Source: Quatrionicoccus australiensis
GTDB taxonomy: Bacteria > Pseudomonadota > Gammaproteobacteria > Burkholderiales > Rhodocyclaceae
Direction: 5' to 3'
DNA length: 64,000 nucleotides
NCBI RefSeq assembly: GCF_020510525.1
Contig: NZ_CP075188.1
Coordinates: forward strand, 3,844,001-3,908,000
Below are positions 1 through 6,839 of this stretch, one piece after another. The notes under the pieces were generated by a model. That model did no database searches and had not been told where the DNA came from. It saw only the letters and a program-made list of their open reading frames with translations. The translations under genes were made by a program, and so were the position numbers. Numbering within the stretch: position 1 is the stretch's first letter; each line of letters starts with the position of its first letter.

Positions 1-179
1 ATTGGATCTACCGAGACGATGTTCCCACCTTGTTTGGTCAGCACTGTATTAAACGCCGCAGGGCCATCACCACAGCCAAGAATGCGAAGCTCAAGATCGA
101 CCTCGGAAAGGCCAAACATGCTGACGTATTCTTCATAAGAACGTCCCCACGGTACAACTTTTTCGAGTGTAAATCCCAT
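1..179 (-). CDS. Methyltransferase-like gene cassette product (partial, cut by window edge)
   Basis: An open frame starts at ATG 179-177 and runs off the left edge, giving 59 residues. It contains ILGCGDGPAAFN, followed about 17 residues later by SVDP. This is the glycine-rich motif I and the acidic residue after strand 2 of Rossmann-fold SAM-dependent methyltransferases. The start lies just inside the cassette recombination junction at 192-198, with a weak AGG-type ribosome site between. Position and strand make it the third cassette of the integron array. The substrate cannot be guessed and the C-terminal part is not in the window. Confidence 0.6.
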   Translation of the reverse strand, partial: MGFTLEKVVPWGRSYEEYVSMFGLSEVDLELRILGCGDGPAAFNTVLTKQGGNIVSVDP

Positions 180-190
180 GATGACCTGCC

Positions 191-287
191 TGTCTAACGT
201 GCAGCTTGAGCCGACGCCGGAGCGCGCAGCGCGGAGGGAACCCAAAAGCGTAGCTTTTGGGCGGTCGGCTCGAAGCGTTTGTTAGGT
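191..287 (-). other. attC recombination site of cassette 2
   Basis: Read on the minus strand, the site begins with an R'' core ACCTAAC (281-287), ends with R' GTTAGAC (192-198), and has an inner pair CTTCGAGCCGAC / GTCGGCTCAAG that can fold into the hairpin used by integron integrases. R'' is the exact complement of the TTAGGT that opens the same cassette at 506-501, as expected for an attC that belongs to that cassette. The centre carries two further small palindromes (around CCCAAAAGC/GCTTTTGGG and GCGCGCAGCGC). Confidence 0.85.
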
Positions 288-494
288 TTGATGGGTGTCA
301 GAGCCATTTTTATTATTGATTCCCTTAATGATGTCGTTAATACCGACACCAAACGCCACGAATGCAATGCTGTAGTTGGCAAAGCTGACCAATGGCTTGG
401 ATGACGAGAAAAACCACCCCCAAAGGATTGCGAAGCAGCCAAGCGCAAGAAATTTGATTCCCGATCTGATCAAGTTCTCTGGCGGCATCATCAT
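282..494 (-). CDS. Small membrane protein encoded by integron cassette 2
   Basis: This is a 70-residue ORF from the first of three tandem ATG codons (494-486) to a TAA inside the R'' core of the cassette attC. It is almost leaderless: the start is 7 bases inside the cassette junction at 501-507. Two hydrophobic stretches are visible, about residues 13-30 (FLALGCFAILWGWFF) and 37-54 (SFANYSIAFVAFGVGI), so a two-helix inner-membrane protein is likely. A longer upstream reading would start inside the IS element and is not native. I recognise no family. Expression probably depends on a promoter upstream in the array, now separated by the IS. Confidence 0.6.
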   Translation of the reverse strand: MMMPPENLIRSGIKFLALGCFAILWGWFFSSSKPLVSFANYSIAFVAFGVGINDIIKGINNKNGSDTHQT

Positions 495-508
495 GACGAA
501 ACCTAACG

Positions 509-522
509 AAGCTGTAGAAAAA
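509..522 (+). repeat. Left terminal inverted repeat of the IS1182-family element
   Basis: AAGCTGTAGAAAAA lies at the transposase 5' side. Twelve bases (511-522) match the complement of the right end exactly. Confidence 0.75.
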
Positions 523-601
523 TAGTATCCATGCCCGCATCGTGCCGTGAACCATATGGAATAACAAGGCTCCAACCTGAAGACGAGTTCAGGAGAAGGC
601 C

Positions 602-2128
602 ATGGCCCGCTACAAAGCAATCGACACCAGCCCGAGGTTCCTGGCGGTGGATCTGGAGAAGCAACTCCTGCCGGGCAGTTTCGAACATGCCGTGCATCAC
701 CTGCTTGAGCACGAATTTGACCTTTCCCTCTTCGACACCCGTTACCGCAATGACCAAAGCGGCGCCTGCGCCTATCCGCCGGGGATGCTGCTCAAGGTCA
801 TTCTCTGCGCCTACGCCCAGGGCGTCGTGAGCAGCCGGGGCATTGAGCGGCTGTGCCGCGAACACGTCACTTTCATCGCTCTCAGCGGCGACTCCGCGCC
901 GCACTTTACGACGCTGGCCGCCTTCGTTTCCAGCCTCGACGAGGAAGTCGCCCAGCTCTTTGCCCAAGTGCTTTACCTCTGCGACCGGCAAGGCCTGATC
1001 GGCCGGGAGATGTTCGCCATTGACGGCGTCAAGTTGCCAAGCAACGCCTCCAAAGCCAGAAGCGGCACGCGCGCTGACTTCGCCCATCAAGCCGACAAAC
1101 TCGAAGCCGCTGCCAGGAAGATGCTTGAGCGCCACCGCGCAAATGACAGCCTGCCCGTCGAACCCGACCTTGCCGAGAAATCCCGGCAAAAGGCCGAAAG
1201 CCTGGGGCGTGAAGCCGCCGAACTGCGCCAGTGGCTGGCCGATCACCCGAAGGATCGCAAAGGCAGCAAAGGCGCCATCAGGAAGAGCAACCGCACCGAT
1301 CCGGACAGCGCCAAGATGGCGACCGGCAAAGGCGTCATACAAGGCTTTACTGGCGTGGCAGCGGTCGACGCCAAAAATCAGGTCATTATCGAAGCGCAAG
1401 CCCATGGCACCGGTTCGGAACAGGAACTGCTGCTGCCGGTCGTGCGCGCCACGCAAGCCCAGGCCACCCCGGATACGCTCTACACGGCCGATGCCGGCTA
1501 CCACTCAGAACGCAACCTCAAGGAACTGGCCAAAGAGAACATCAACGCCCTGATTGCCGACAACGGCATGCGCCAACGCGACGAACGCTTCAAGGACCTG
1601 GGAAAACACAAGCAGAAGCCTGATCCGCTCTACGACAAGGCGCACCCGAAGAAAGCCGCCAAACGTTACCGGCCGCAGGACTTCACGCTCGATCCGGCCA
1701 CTGGTATTTGTAGCTGTCCAGCCGGCAAGCAGCTCTACCGCAACGGCACGAACTGCATCCACAACGGCCGCCTCGCCACGAAATACAGCGGCACTCTGCG
1801 CGATTGCCTGCCCTGCGAACAACGCGCCAAATGCCTGCGCACGCCGGAGAAGACTCAGGTTCGGCAGGTTGCTTTCTTCCGCGGCAAAGCCAATACAACC
1901 GAAGAAAGCCACACCGACCGGATGAAGCGGGCCATCGACAGCGAAGAAGGCAAAGCCCGTTACGGGAGGAGGTTTGCCACGGTCGAGCCGGTGTTTGGCA
2001 ACCTGCGGCACAACAAGCGGCTGGATCGGTTCACGCTACGCGGGCGCAAGAAGGTCGACACGCAATGGAAGCTGTATTGCCTGGTGCACAACATCGAGAA
2101 ACTGGCGCATCACGGGTTCGGGCAGTAG
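602..2128 (+). CDS. IS1182-family DDE transposase
   Basis: This 508-residue transposase has the IS1182 layout. It has an N-terminal DUF772-type region (about 20-140), a DDE core with AIDGVKLPSNASK (first Asp, about residue 140) and YTADAGYH (second Asp, about 298), and a Cys-rich insertion (CSCPAG and CLPCEQRAKC, about 370-420). The C-terminal part carries the Glu in VEPVFGNLRHNK (about 462). The start ATG at 602 follows a GAGAAGG ribosome site. No frameshift or stop interrupts it, so the element looks intact and possibly active. Inverted repeats flank it. Confidence 0.92.
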   Translation: MARYKAIDTSPRFLAVDLEKQLLPGSFEHAVHHLLEHEFDLSLFDTRYRNDQSGACAYPPGMLLKVILCAYAQGVVSSRGIERLCREHVTFIALSGDSAPHFTTLAAFVSSLDEEVAQLFAQVLYLCDRQGLIGREMFAIDGVKLPSNASKARSGTRADFAHQADKLEAAARKMLERHRANDSLPVEPDLAEKSRQKAESLGREAAELRQWLADHPKDRKGSKGAIRKSNRTDPDSAKMATGKGVIQGFTGVAAVDAKNQVIIEAQAHGTGSEQELLLPVVRATQAQATPDTLYTADAGYHSERNLKELAKENINALIADNGMRQRDERFKDLGKHKQKPDPLYDKAHPKKAAKRYRPQDFTLDPATGICSCPAGKQLYRNGTNCIHNGRLATKYSGTLRDCLPCEQRAKCLRTPEKTQVRQVAFFRGKANTTEESHTDRMKRAIDSEEGKARYGRRFATVEPVFGNLRHNKRLDRFTLRGRKKVDTQWKLYCLVHNIEKLAHHGFGQ

Positions 2129-2223
2129 GCGAAGAAGGGGGGATCTCCTCGCCAGATGGTCGCCGCCATCACCGACAGCAGGACACAGCGGTTGACCAGT
2201 TCAAATGCATGAAAAAGCAAAAA

Positions 2224-2252
2224 GGCGCAGAGAAAACCTGCGCCATTTTTTT
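2224..2252 (+). terminator. Rho-independent terminator inside the IS right end
   Basis: A stem GGCGCAG (2224-2230) pairs with CTGCGCC (2238-2244) around a 7-base loop and is followed by seven T. It lies 95 bases after the transposase stop and would end the transposase message inside the element. Confidence 0.85.
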
Positions 2253-2276
2253 GCTGGAAGTCGGGCTGGAAAAGGG

Positions 2277-2291
2277 TTTTTCTACAGCGTC
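2277..2291 (+). repeat. Right terminal inverted repeat of the IS1182-family element
   Basis: TTTTTCTACAGCGTC is the counterpart of the left end. The match is exact over 12 bases (2277-2288) and the repeat is followed by the AACG direct repeat at 2292-2295. Confidence 0.75.
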
Positions 2292-2375
2292 AACGTGAAG
2301 CTAACCGGCGCGGCGCGGCTTTATCGCGCAGCGTCCAGAGAGCGAAGCGAACGGGGTTGAGCGTAGGGTTATGCG
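2292..2375 (-). other. attC of the GNAT cassette, interrupted by the IS
   Basis: Read on the minus strand, this starts with R'' GCATAAC (2374-2368) and continues with CCTACGCTCAACCCC, a central palindromic part, then GGTTAGCTTCACGTT, where the IS begins. This is the usual attC order of R'', L'', variable stem, L' and R'. R'' is the exact complement of TTATGC, which opens the cassette at 2944-2939. The last four bases of the R' core lie on the far side of the insertion at 501-504. Confidence 0.8.
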
Positions 2376-2920
2376 GCATGGTTTGCTCCGGACAGGCGGT
2401 ACAGAACGTGCTGACGTAGGCCGGTGTCTTTCGGAACGTGGGGATGCTCGAAGGTGCCAGACTCCCGCATACCTAGACGCTCCATAACGGCACGAGATCT
2501 GCGGTTGCCGAGCGTTGTGAAGGACACGATTTCAGACAACTGGAGCACTTGGAAACCGATGCGAAGAGCCTCCGATGCAGCTTCGGTGGCAAACCCCTTG
2601 CCCCAATGCTGAAACGTAAGACGCCACCCCACCTCAACGCAGGGAGAGAAGGGAAGCTCTGCCGATGGCGTGTGCAGGCCGACAAAGCCAATGAACTCTT
2701 GTGTGGCTTTGCATTCGGCGGCCCAAAAACCCCACCCACGCTCCTCGATGAGTGACTGGCAACGGTTAGCTATGGCATCACTCTCCGCACGCGTAAGGAG
2801 AGTGGGGAAGAACTCCATTACCTTTGAATCTGAGTTGAGCGCAGCAAATGGCTCGCGATCTGCGGGGAGCCATTGCCGCAAACGAAGCCGCTCGGTTTCA
2901 AATTCGATCAGATTAACCAT
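2369..2920 (-). CDS. GNAT N-acetyltransferase, RimJ/RimL-like, integron cassette 1
   Basis: This 183-residue protein of the GNAT fold belongs to the RimJ/RimL/SpeG-like acetyltransferase_3 group. It has ETERLRLRQWLPAD at the N-terminus, FIGFVGLHTP as the central strand, then EVGWRLTFQHWGKGFATEAA with the acetyl-CoA pyrophosphate loop (Q/R-x-x-G-x-G/A, here HWGKGFA, about residue 108). It ends with NRRSRAVMERLGM. The stop codon overlaps the R'' core of its attC, and the start lies 25 bases inside the attI junction, as in compact cassettes. The substrate is unknown; resistance, toxin and protein N-terminal acetylases all share this fold. Confidence 0.85.
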   Translation of the reverse strand: MVNLIEFETERLRLRQWLPADREPFAALNSDSKVMEFFPTLLTRAESDAIANRCQSLIEERGWGFWAAECKATQEFIGFVGLHTPSAELPFSPCVEVGWRLTFQHWGKGFATEAASEALRIGFQVLQLSEIVSFTTLGNRRSRAVMERLGMRESGTFEHPHVPKDTGLRQHVLYRLSGANHAA

Positions 2921-2938
2921 GAGCCAGACTGTAGTGCC

Positions 2939-3010
2939 GCATAACGTAAAGTGGACATCAATATTGCAGGGTTTCTCTCCTGCTTGAGATCTATATCGGC
3001 GCGAGGCATG
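2939..3010 (-). other. attI site of the integron
   Basis: The core GTTATGC on the minus strand (2945-2939) marks the junction between the integrase side and cassette 1. It lies about 110 bases from the intI start codon, where attI is found in integrons. The assignment rests on this core and on its pairing with the attC R'' core at 2368-2374. The outer limit toward intI is approximate; I did not identify separate integrase direct repeats. Confidence 0.7.
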
Positions 3011-3023
3011 TCTGTAATCGTCC

Positions 3024-3067
3024 TTGTCATTGGGTTTTTCGCGCCTATACTGTGTTTATGTACAGCA
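3024..3067 (+). promoter_or_regulatory. intI promoter with overlapping LexA box
   Basis: TTGTCA (3024-3029) and TATACT (3046-3051), spaced by 16 bases, make a good sigma-70 promoter for intI. A LexA-type palindrome CTGT-N8-ACAG lies at 3050-3065, overlapping the -10 element and the start codon at 3058. SOS control of integron integrases through LexA boxes at the -10 is established for several integrons; its presence here is direct sequence evidence, while its function is inferred. The predicted transcription start falls at or very near the ATG. Confidence 0.8.
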
Positions 3068-3083
3068 CTAAATATCCAGTCAA
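3055..3083 (-). promoter_or_regulatory. Candidate outward cassette promoter (Pc)
   Basis: On the minus strand TTGACT (3083-3078) is followed after 17 bases by CATAAA (3060-3055). It matches consensus at 5 of 6 and 4 of 6 positions with ideal spacing. It points from the 5' end of intI into the cassette array, where Pc lies in known integrons, about 130 bases before the acetyltransferase start. Its spacer and -10 overlap the LexA box. It is a consensus match only. Confidence 0.5.
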
Positions 3084-4095
3084 ACCCTGCAAGCCTGCCG
3101 ACAGGCCACCGCTTACATCGGTGCGCTTGCTCGATCAGGTGCGTGAGCGTATTCGGTACAAGCATTACAGCATACGTACTGAGGAGTCTTATGTCTATTG
3201 GGTACGTGGATTCATACGGTTTCATCAGTTGAAACACCCCAAGGAGATGGGCTCCGTCGAGGTTACGGCGTTCTTGTCGTGGCTGGCGGCAGAGCGTGGA
3301 GTTGCTCCGTCCACACACAAGCAGGCGTTATCAGCACTGTTGTTTCTGTATCGCGAGGTGCTGGAAATCGACCTACCGTGGATGAACGAAATTTTGCGTC
3401 CAAAGGATCGTGTCCGGGTTCCAACGGTACTTTCGGTAGGCGAGGTGGCACGCTTGTTTGCGGCTCTGGAAGGCCCGATGGCATTGCTCGGACGTTTGTT
3501 TTATGGCACAGGACTGCGCTTGATGGAAGCGTTGCGCCTGCGGGTCAAAGATGTTGATTTCGAGCGCAGGGAAATTGTGGTACGAGCCGGCAAGGGAGAC
3601 AAGGACCGGCGGGTAATGTTGCCTGAGTCGTTGGCCGCGCCGCTTAAGGAGCAGTTGGCGCATGCCCGTTTGATTTGGTCGCAAGACCGTCTACACAGCT
3701 TGCCGGGAGTGTTTATGCCGGACGCACTGGATCGGAAATATCCAAACGCTGGGACGCAATGGGCGTGGTTCTGGATGTGGCCGGCGCCCGATCTGTCAGT
3801 TGATCCGCGTAGCGGCATTCGTCGCCGTCACCACCTCTACGAACAACGCTTGCAACGTGCTATCAAGCAGGCGGTATCACTGGCTGGGCTAAGCAAACAG
3901 GTGTCGGTACATACTTTGCGCCATTCCTTCGCCACACATCTGCTGGAAAGCGGGTACGACATTCGAACAGTGCAGGAGTTGTTGGGGCACAGCGACGTCA
4001 GCACAACGATGATTTACACCCACGTGCTCAATCGTGGCGGGCGCGGTGTGGTGAGTCCAGTAGATCGAGTGTGTGCAGGGGCGCTTACCAGTTGA
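3058..4095 (+). CDS. intI: Integron integrase IntI (tyrosine recombinase)
   Basis: This 345-residue site-specific recombinase captures and excises gene cassettes by attI x attC recombination. It has an N-terminal SAM-like core-binding domain ([19 protein letters not shown], about 25-110). The catalytic domain has the first Arg in [13 protein letters not shown] (about 155), [12 protein letters not shown] (His-x-x-Arg, about 285) and [16 protein letters not shown] (His and nucleophile Tyr, about 320). The IntI-specific insertion ([18 protein letters not shown] to [11 protein letters not shown], about 223-262) separates it from XerC/D. ATG 3058 was chosen over GTG 3052; no ribosome site precedes it. 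The frame is intact, so the platform could still be active. Confidence 0.96.
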   Translation: MYSTKYPVKPCKPADRPPLTSVRLLDQVRERIRYKHYSIRTEESYVYWVRGFIRFHQLKHPKEMGSVEVTAFLSWLAAERGVAPSTHKQALSALLFLYREVLEIDLPWMNEILRPKDRVRVPTVLSVGEVARLFAALEGPMALLGRLFYGTGLRLMEALRLRVKDVDFERREIVVRAGKGDKDRRVMLPESLAAPLKEQLAHARLIWSQDRLHSLPGVFMPDALDRKYPNAGTQWAWFWMWPAPDLSVDPRSGIRRRHHLYEQRLQRAIKQAVSLAGLSKQVSVHTLRHSFATHLLESGYDIRTVQELLGHSDVSTTMIYTHVLNRGGRGVVSPVDRVCAGALTS

Positions 4096-4195
4096 GTGGT
4101 TGCAAATGTGCCAGGCTGACCTTAACGGAATGACCGCTTTGCGGATGCAACTTCAGCCGGCCGCTCATGGCCGTTCTCTGCCCTACCCCACAAAC

Positions 4196-4227
4196 AAAAA
4201 AGCCCCGCCATTCCGGCGAGGCTTTTC
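4196..4227. terminator. Bidirectional terminator between intI and yidB
   Basis: A-rich AAAAAA, the stem GCCCCGCC (4202-4209) with GGCGAGGC (4215-4222, one mismatch), then TTTT. It can end yidB transcription from the right and intI read-through from the left. The 100 bases between the intI stop and this hairpin hold no recognisable gene. Confidence 0.8.
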
Positions 4228-4244
4228 AGGTCGGGCAAGCCTGC

Positions 4245-4652
4245 TCAGCTGAACAAACGGCCCTTGAGCAGATCCAGTCCCTGCGCCAGCAAGTCGCCGC
4301 CTTGCGGGACTTCGCCGTTCGGGGTCAGTTGGTCGACGACCTGCGGCAGCATGGCGGCAAGACCGCCCGAGATCTGTTCGTTCGACATGCCGAGTTTGGC
4401 GGCGAGATCCTGCAGCGTCGAGTTGCCGAGTACGGACTGGATCTGTTCGGCCGAGATCGGCAGGTTCTGACCGGTCGACACCCAGGAATTGACGATTTCT
4501 GCCAGGCCGCCCTGCTGGAAGGACTGGACGAGACCGCCCAGGCCGCCGGTTTGCGGGTTGTTGACGAGTTGCAGCACCGTTTCCAGCAAGGCGTTGCCGC
4601 CACCGGACTGATTGCCGGAAAGTGCGCCGACTACCTGATCGAATAAGCCCAT
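4245..4652 (-). CDS. yidB: YidB-like DUF937 protein
   Basis: This 135-residue protein of the YidB/DUF937 family has an N-terminus MGLFDQVVGAL, Gly-rich segments (GNQSGGGN, NPQTGGLGGLVQSFQQGGLA) and the conserved block VNSWVSTGQNLPISAEQIQ (about 55-73). It ends with QLTPNGEVPQGGDL. The family occurs widely in proteobacteria, is predicted cytoplasmic, and has no settled biochemical role. It is transcribed alone, starts after a GGAGAAAC ribosome site and ends at the terminator at 4196-4227. It is the first gene of the conserved chromosome beside the integron. Confidence 0.85.
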   Translation of the reverse strand: MGLFDQVVGALSGNQSGGGNALLETVLQLVNNPQTGGLGGLVQSFQQGGLAEIVNSWVSTGQNLPISAEQIQSVLGNSTLQDLAAKLGMSNEQISGGLAAMLPQVVDQLTPNGEVPQGGDLLAQGLDLLKGRLFS

Positions 4653-4758
4653 GACTGTTTCTCCAATGAATGATTGTCAGGGCATGCTAGCCGATCGAGA
4701 TGACGGGAAATGTGAAAAATTGCGAACATTCCCCGTCCGCCGAATGACTGCCAAAGCG

Positions 4759-6438
4759 TCAGGCAGCTGCCTTCTTCTGTGCCGCGGCAGCCTCTTCGCG
4801 GACGCGCTTGGCTTCGTCGAGCAGGTAGCGCTGGTAGTCCTCGAGGTCGCCGTCGAACGGCTCGACGCCGCCCTTGGAAACCAGCCAGAACTCGTCGCAA
4901 ACCGAGCGCAGCATGGCGCGGTCGTGGCTGACCAGCATGACGGTGCCTTCGAACTCGTTGAGCGCCACGGCCAGTGCCTCGCGGGTATTGAGGTCGAGGT
5001 GGTTGGTCGGTTCGTCGAGGAGCAGCAGGTTGGGGCGTTGCCAGACCAGCATGCACAGCACCAGGCGGGCCTTTTCGCCGCCGCTCATGGTACCGACCGC
5101 CTGCTTGACCATCTCGCCGCCGAAATTGAAGGTACCGAGGAAATTGCGCAGTTCCTGCTCGCGCCCCGGCACGTTGCTGCGGCCGTTGGCGATGGCTTCC
5201 TTGGCCAGCCGGACCATGTGTTCGAGCGGCGTGTCCTGCGGCCGCAGCACGTCGAGTTCCTGCTGCGCGAAGTAGCCGATGTTGAGGCCCTTGCCTTCGG
5301 TGACGTCGCCGCTGATCGCCGCGATGTCGCGGGCGATGGTCTTGACCAGCGTGGACTTGCCCTGGCCGTTGGCGCCGAGGATGCCGATGCGCTGGCCGGC
5401 CATCACCGAGCGGTTGATGTTGCGCACGATGGTGGTCGGCGGCGTGCCGGCCGGCGCATCTTCCGCCGGCGCGTAGCCGATGCTGACATCCATCATCGAG
5501 AGCATCGGGTTGGGCAGGTTCTGCGGCTCCTGGAATTCGAAGGTGAATTCGGCATCGGCCAGCACCGGCGCGATCTTCTCCATGCGCTCCAGTGCCTTGA
5601 CCCGGCTCTGCGCCTGCTTGGCCTTGCTCGCCTTGGCCTTGAAGCGGTTGATGAAGGACTGCAGGTGGGCGATCTTGTCGGCCTGCTTGGCCATCGCCGC
5701 CTGTTGCAGCAGCATCTGTTCGGCGCGCATGTCCTCGAACTTGCTGTAGTTGCCGCCGTAGCGGACCAGCTTGGCGTTGTCGATGTGCAACGTGACGCCG
5801 GTGATGGCGTCGAGGAATTCGCGGTCGTGGCTGATCATGATCAGCGTGCCCGGATAGCGCTTGAGCCAGGCTTCGAGCCAGACCAGGGCGTCGAGGTCCA
5901 AGTGGTTGGTCGGTTCGTCGAGCAACAGGATGTCGGACGGGCACATCAGGGCGCGCGCCAGTTGCAGGCGCATGCGCCAGCCGCCGGAGAAGCTGTCCAC
6001 CGGGTTGTGCAGTTCCGAAACCTTGAAGCCGAGCCCGAGGATCAGCGACTGGGCGCGCGCTTCGGCATCGTGCTCGCCGGCATCGTTCAAGGCCATGTAG
6101 GCCTCGGCCATGCGCATGCCGTCGTCGCTGGCTTCGGCGTCGTGCACCTCGTTGCGCGCGGCGAGCAGCTTGGTGTCGCCGTCGATGACGAAGTCGGTGG
6201 CCGATTGCGCCGTTTCCGGCATGTCCTGCGCCACCTGGCCCATCTGCCATTGTTTCGGAATCGAATAGTCGCCGCCATCCTCGTGCAGCGTGCCGTTGAG
6301 CAGCGCGAACAGCGTCGATTTGCCGGCGCCGTTGCGCCCGACCAGGCCGACCTTCTCACCCGGGTTGATGGTGACGGAGGCCTTGTCGAGCAGCACTTTC
6401 GAGCTGCGACGCAGGGTGACGTTCTTGAGAATGATCAT
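4759..6438 (-). CDS. yheS: ABC-F family ATPase, YheS-like
   Basis: This 559-residue soluble protein has two ABC ATPase domains and no membrane segments, the ABC-F arrangement whose members act on ribosomes. Domain 1 has Walker A GRNGAGKST (about 35), signature SFSGGWRMRLQLA and Walker B ILLLDEPTNHLD. Domain 2 has GANGQGKST (about 350), TMSGGEKARLVL and LLLLDEPTNHLD. The linker (about 235-290) is Lys/Gln-rich and helical. The C-terminal tail is charged and alanine-rich, without the long Uup coiled coil, which favours YheS. It overlaps ychJ by 4 bases at its start, suggesting translational coupling. Confidence 0.92.
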   Translation of the reverse strand: MIILKNVTLRRSSKVLLDKASVTINPGEKVGLVGRNGAGKSTLFALLNGTLHEDGGDYSIPKQWQMGQVAQDMPETAQSATDFVIDGDTKLLAARNEVHDAEASDDGMRMAEAYMALNDAGEHDAEARAQSLILGLGFKVSELHNPVDSFSGGWRMRLQLARALMCPSDILLLDEPTNHLDLDALVWLEAWLKRYPGTLIMISHDREFLDAITGVTLHIDNAKLVRYGGNYSKFEDMRAEQMLLQQAAMAKQADKIAHLQSFINRFKAKASKAKQAQSRVKALERMEKIAPVLADAEFTFEFQEPQNLPNPMLSMMDVSIGYAPAEDAPAGTPPTTIVRNINRSVMAGQRIGILGANGQGKSTLVKTIARDIAAISGDVTEGKGLNIGYFAQQELDVLRPQDTPLEHMVRLAKEAIANGRSNVPGREQELRNFLGTFNFGGEMVKQAVGTMSGGEKARLVLCMLVWQRPNLLLLDEPTNHLDLNTREALAVALNEFEGTVMLVSHDRAMLRSVCDEFWLVSKGGVEPFDGDLEDYQRYLLDEAKRVREEAAAAQKKAAA

Positions 6439-6839
6439 GCGGAATTCTTTTCCTGGGGATTGAGGTCGCCGTCGACGTAGTACCAGCGCCCGTCCTCGCG
6501 GACGAAGCGGCTGATTTCATAGAGGCGGTAGCCGCGCCCGCCGATGCGGTAGCGGGCGATGAATTCGACGACGGCGTGATTCTCGTCGATCACCTGGTGG
6601 CGCTTGATGTTGAGGCCCAGCCATTTCGTGCCGTCGTCGCTCAGATCGAGTTCGGGCGGGCGCGTCGAGGCGTGCCAGCTGCTCAGCAGGTAGGGCGCCA
6701 GGTTGAGCACGTAAGCGCTGTAGCGCGAGCGCATCAGGGCCTCGGCGGTCGGGGCATTTTCGGCCCCGGCGTGCAGTGGACCGCAACAGGCCGCGTAGGG
6801 CTTGCCGCTGTTGCAGGGGCAAGCCGCTGCCGGCTTCAT
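6435..6839 (-). CDS. ychJ: YchJ-family protein with SEC-C motif
   Basis: This 134-residue protein opens with a SEC-C type zinc motif CPCNSGKPYAACCGPLH (residues 8-24). The YchJ core follows, with TAEALMRSRYSAYVLN (about 32-47) and WLGLNIKRHQV, ending FVREDGRWYYVDGD. SEC-C motifs bind zinc and occur in SecA and many small proteins; the role of YchJ is not established. It overlaps rdgC upstream and yheS downstream by 4 bases each, so the three are likely one transcript. Confidence 0.88.
   Translation of the reverse strand: MKPAAACPCNSGKPYAACCGPLHAGAENAPTAEALMRSRYSAYVLNLAPYLLSSWHASTRPPELDLSDDGTKWLGLNIKRHQVIDENHAVVEFIARYRIGGRGYRLYEISRFVREDGRWYYVDGDLNPQEKNSA

Larger units (their letters stand above)
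509..2291 (+). mobile_element. IS1182-family insertion sequence inserted in an attC core
   Basis: The element is bounded by inverted ends sharing GCTGTAGAAAAA (511-522, and its complement at 2277-2288). It is flanked by a direct repeat AACG (505-508 and 2292-2295), a likely 4-bp target duplication. It carries a single transposase gene and an internal terminator near its right end. Removing the element and one AACG copy restores a canonical GTTAGGT core on the minus strand, joining attC of cassette 1 to cassette 2. The exact outer 2-3 bases of each end are uncertain because the two ends differ there. Confidence 0.8.

Noticed and set aside
282..620. Extended 112-residue version of the cassette membrane protein
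   Set aside because: The first 42 residues would be encoded by IS sequence and by bases before the cassette junction. The ATG at 494 fits the cassette boundary.
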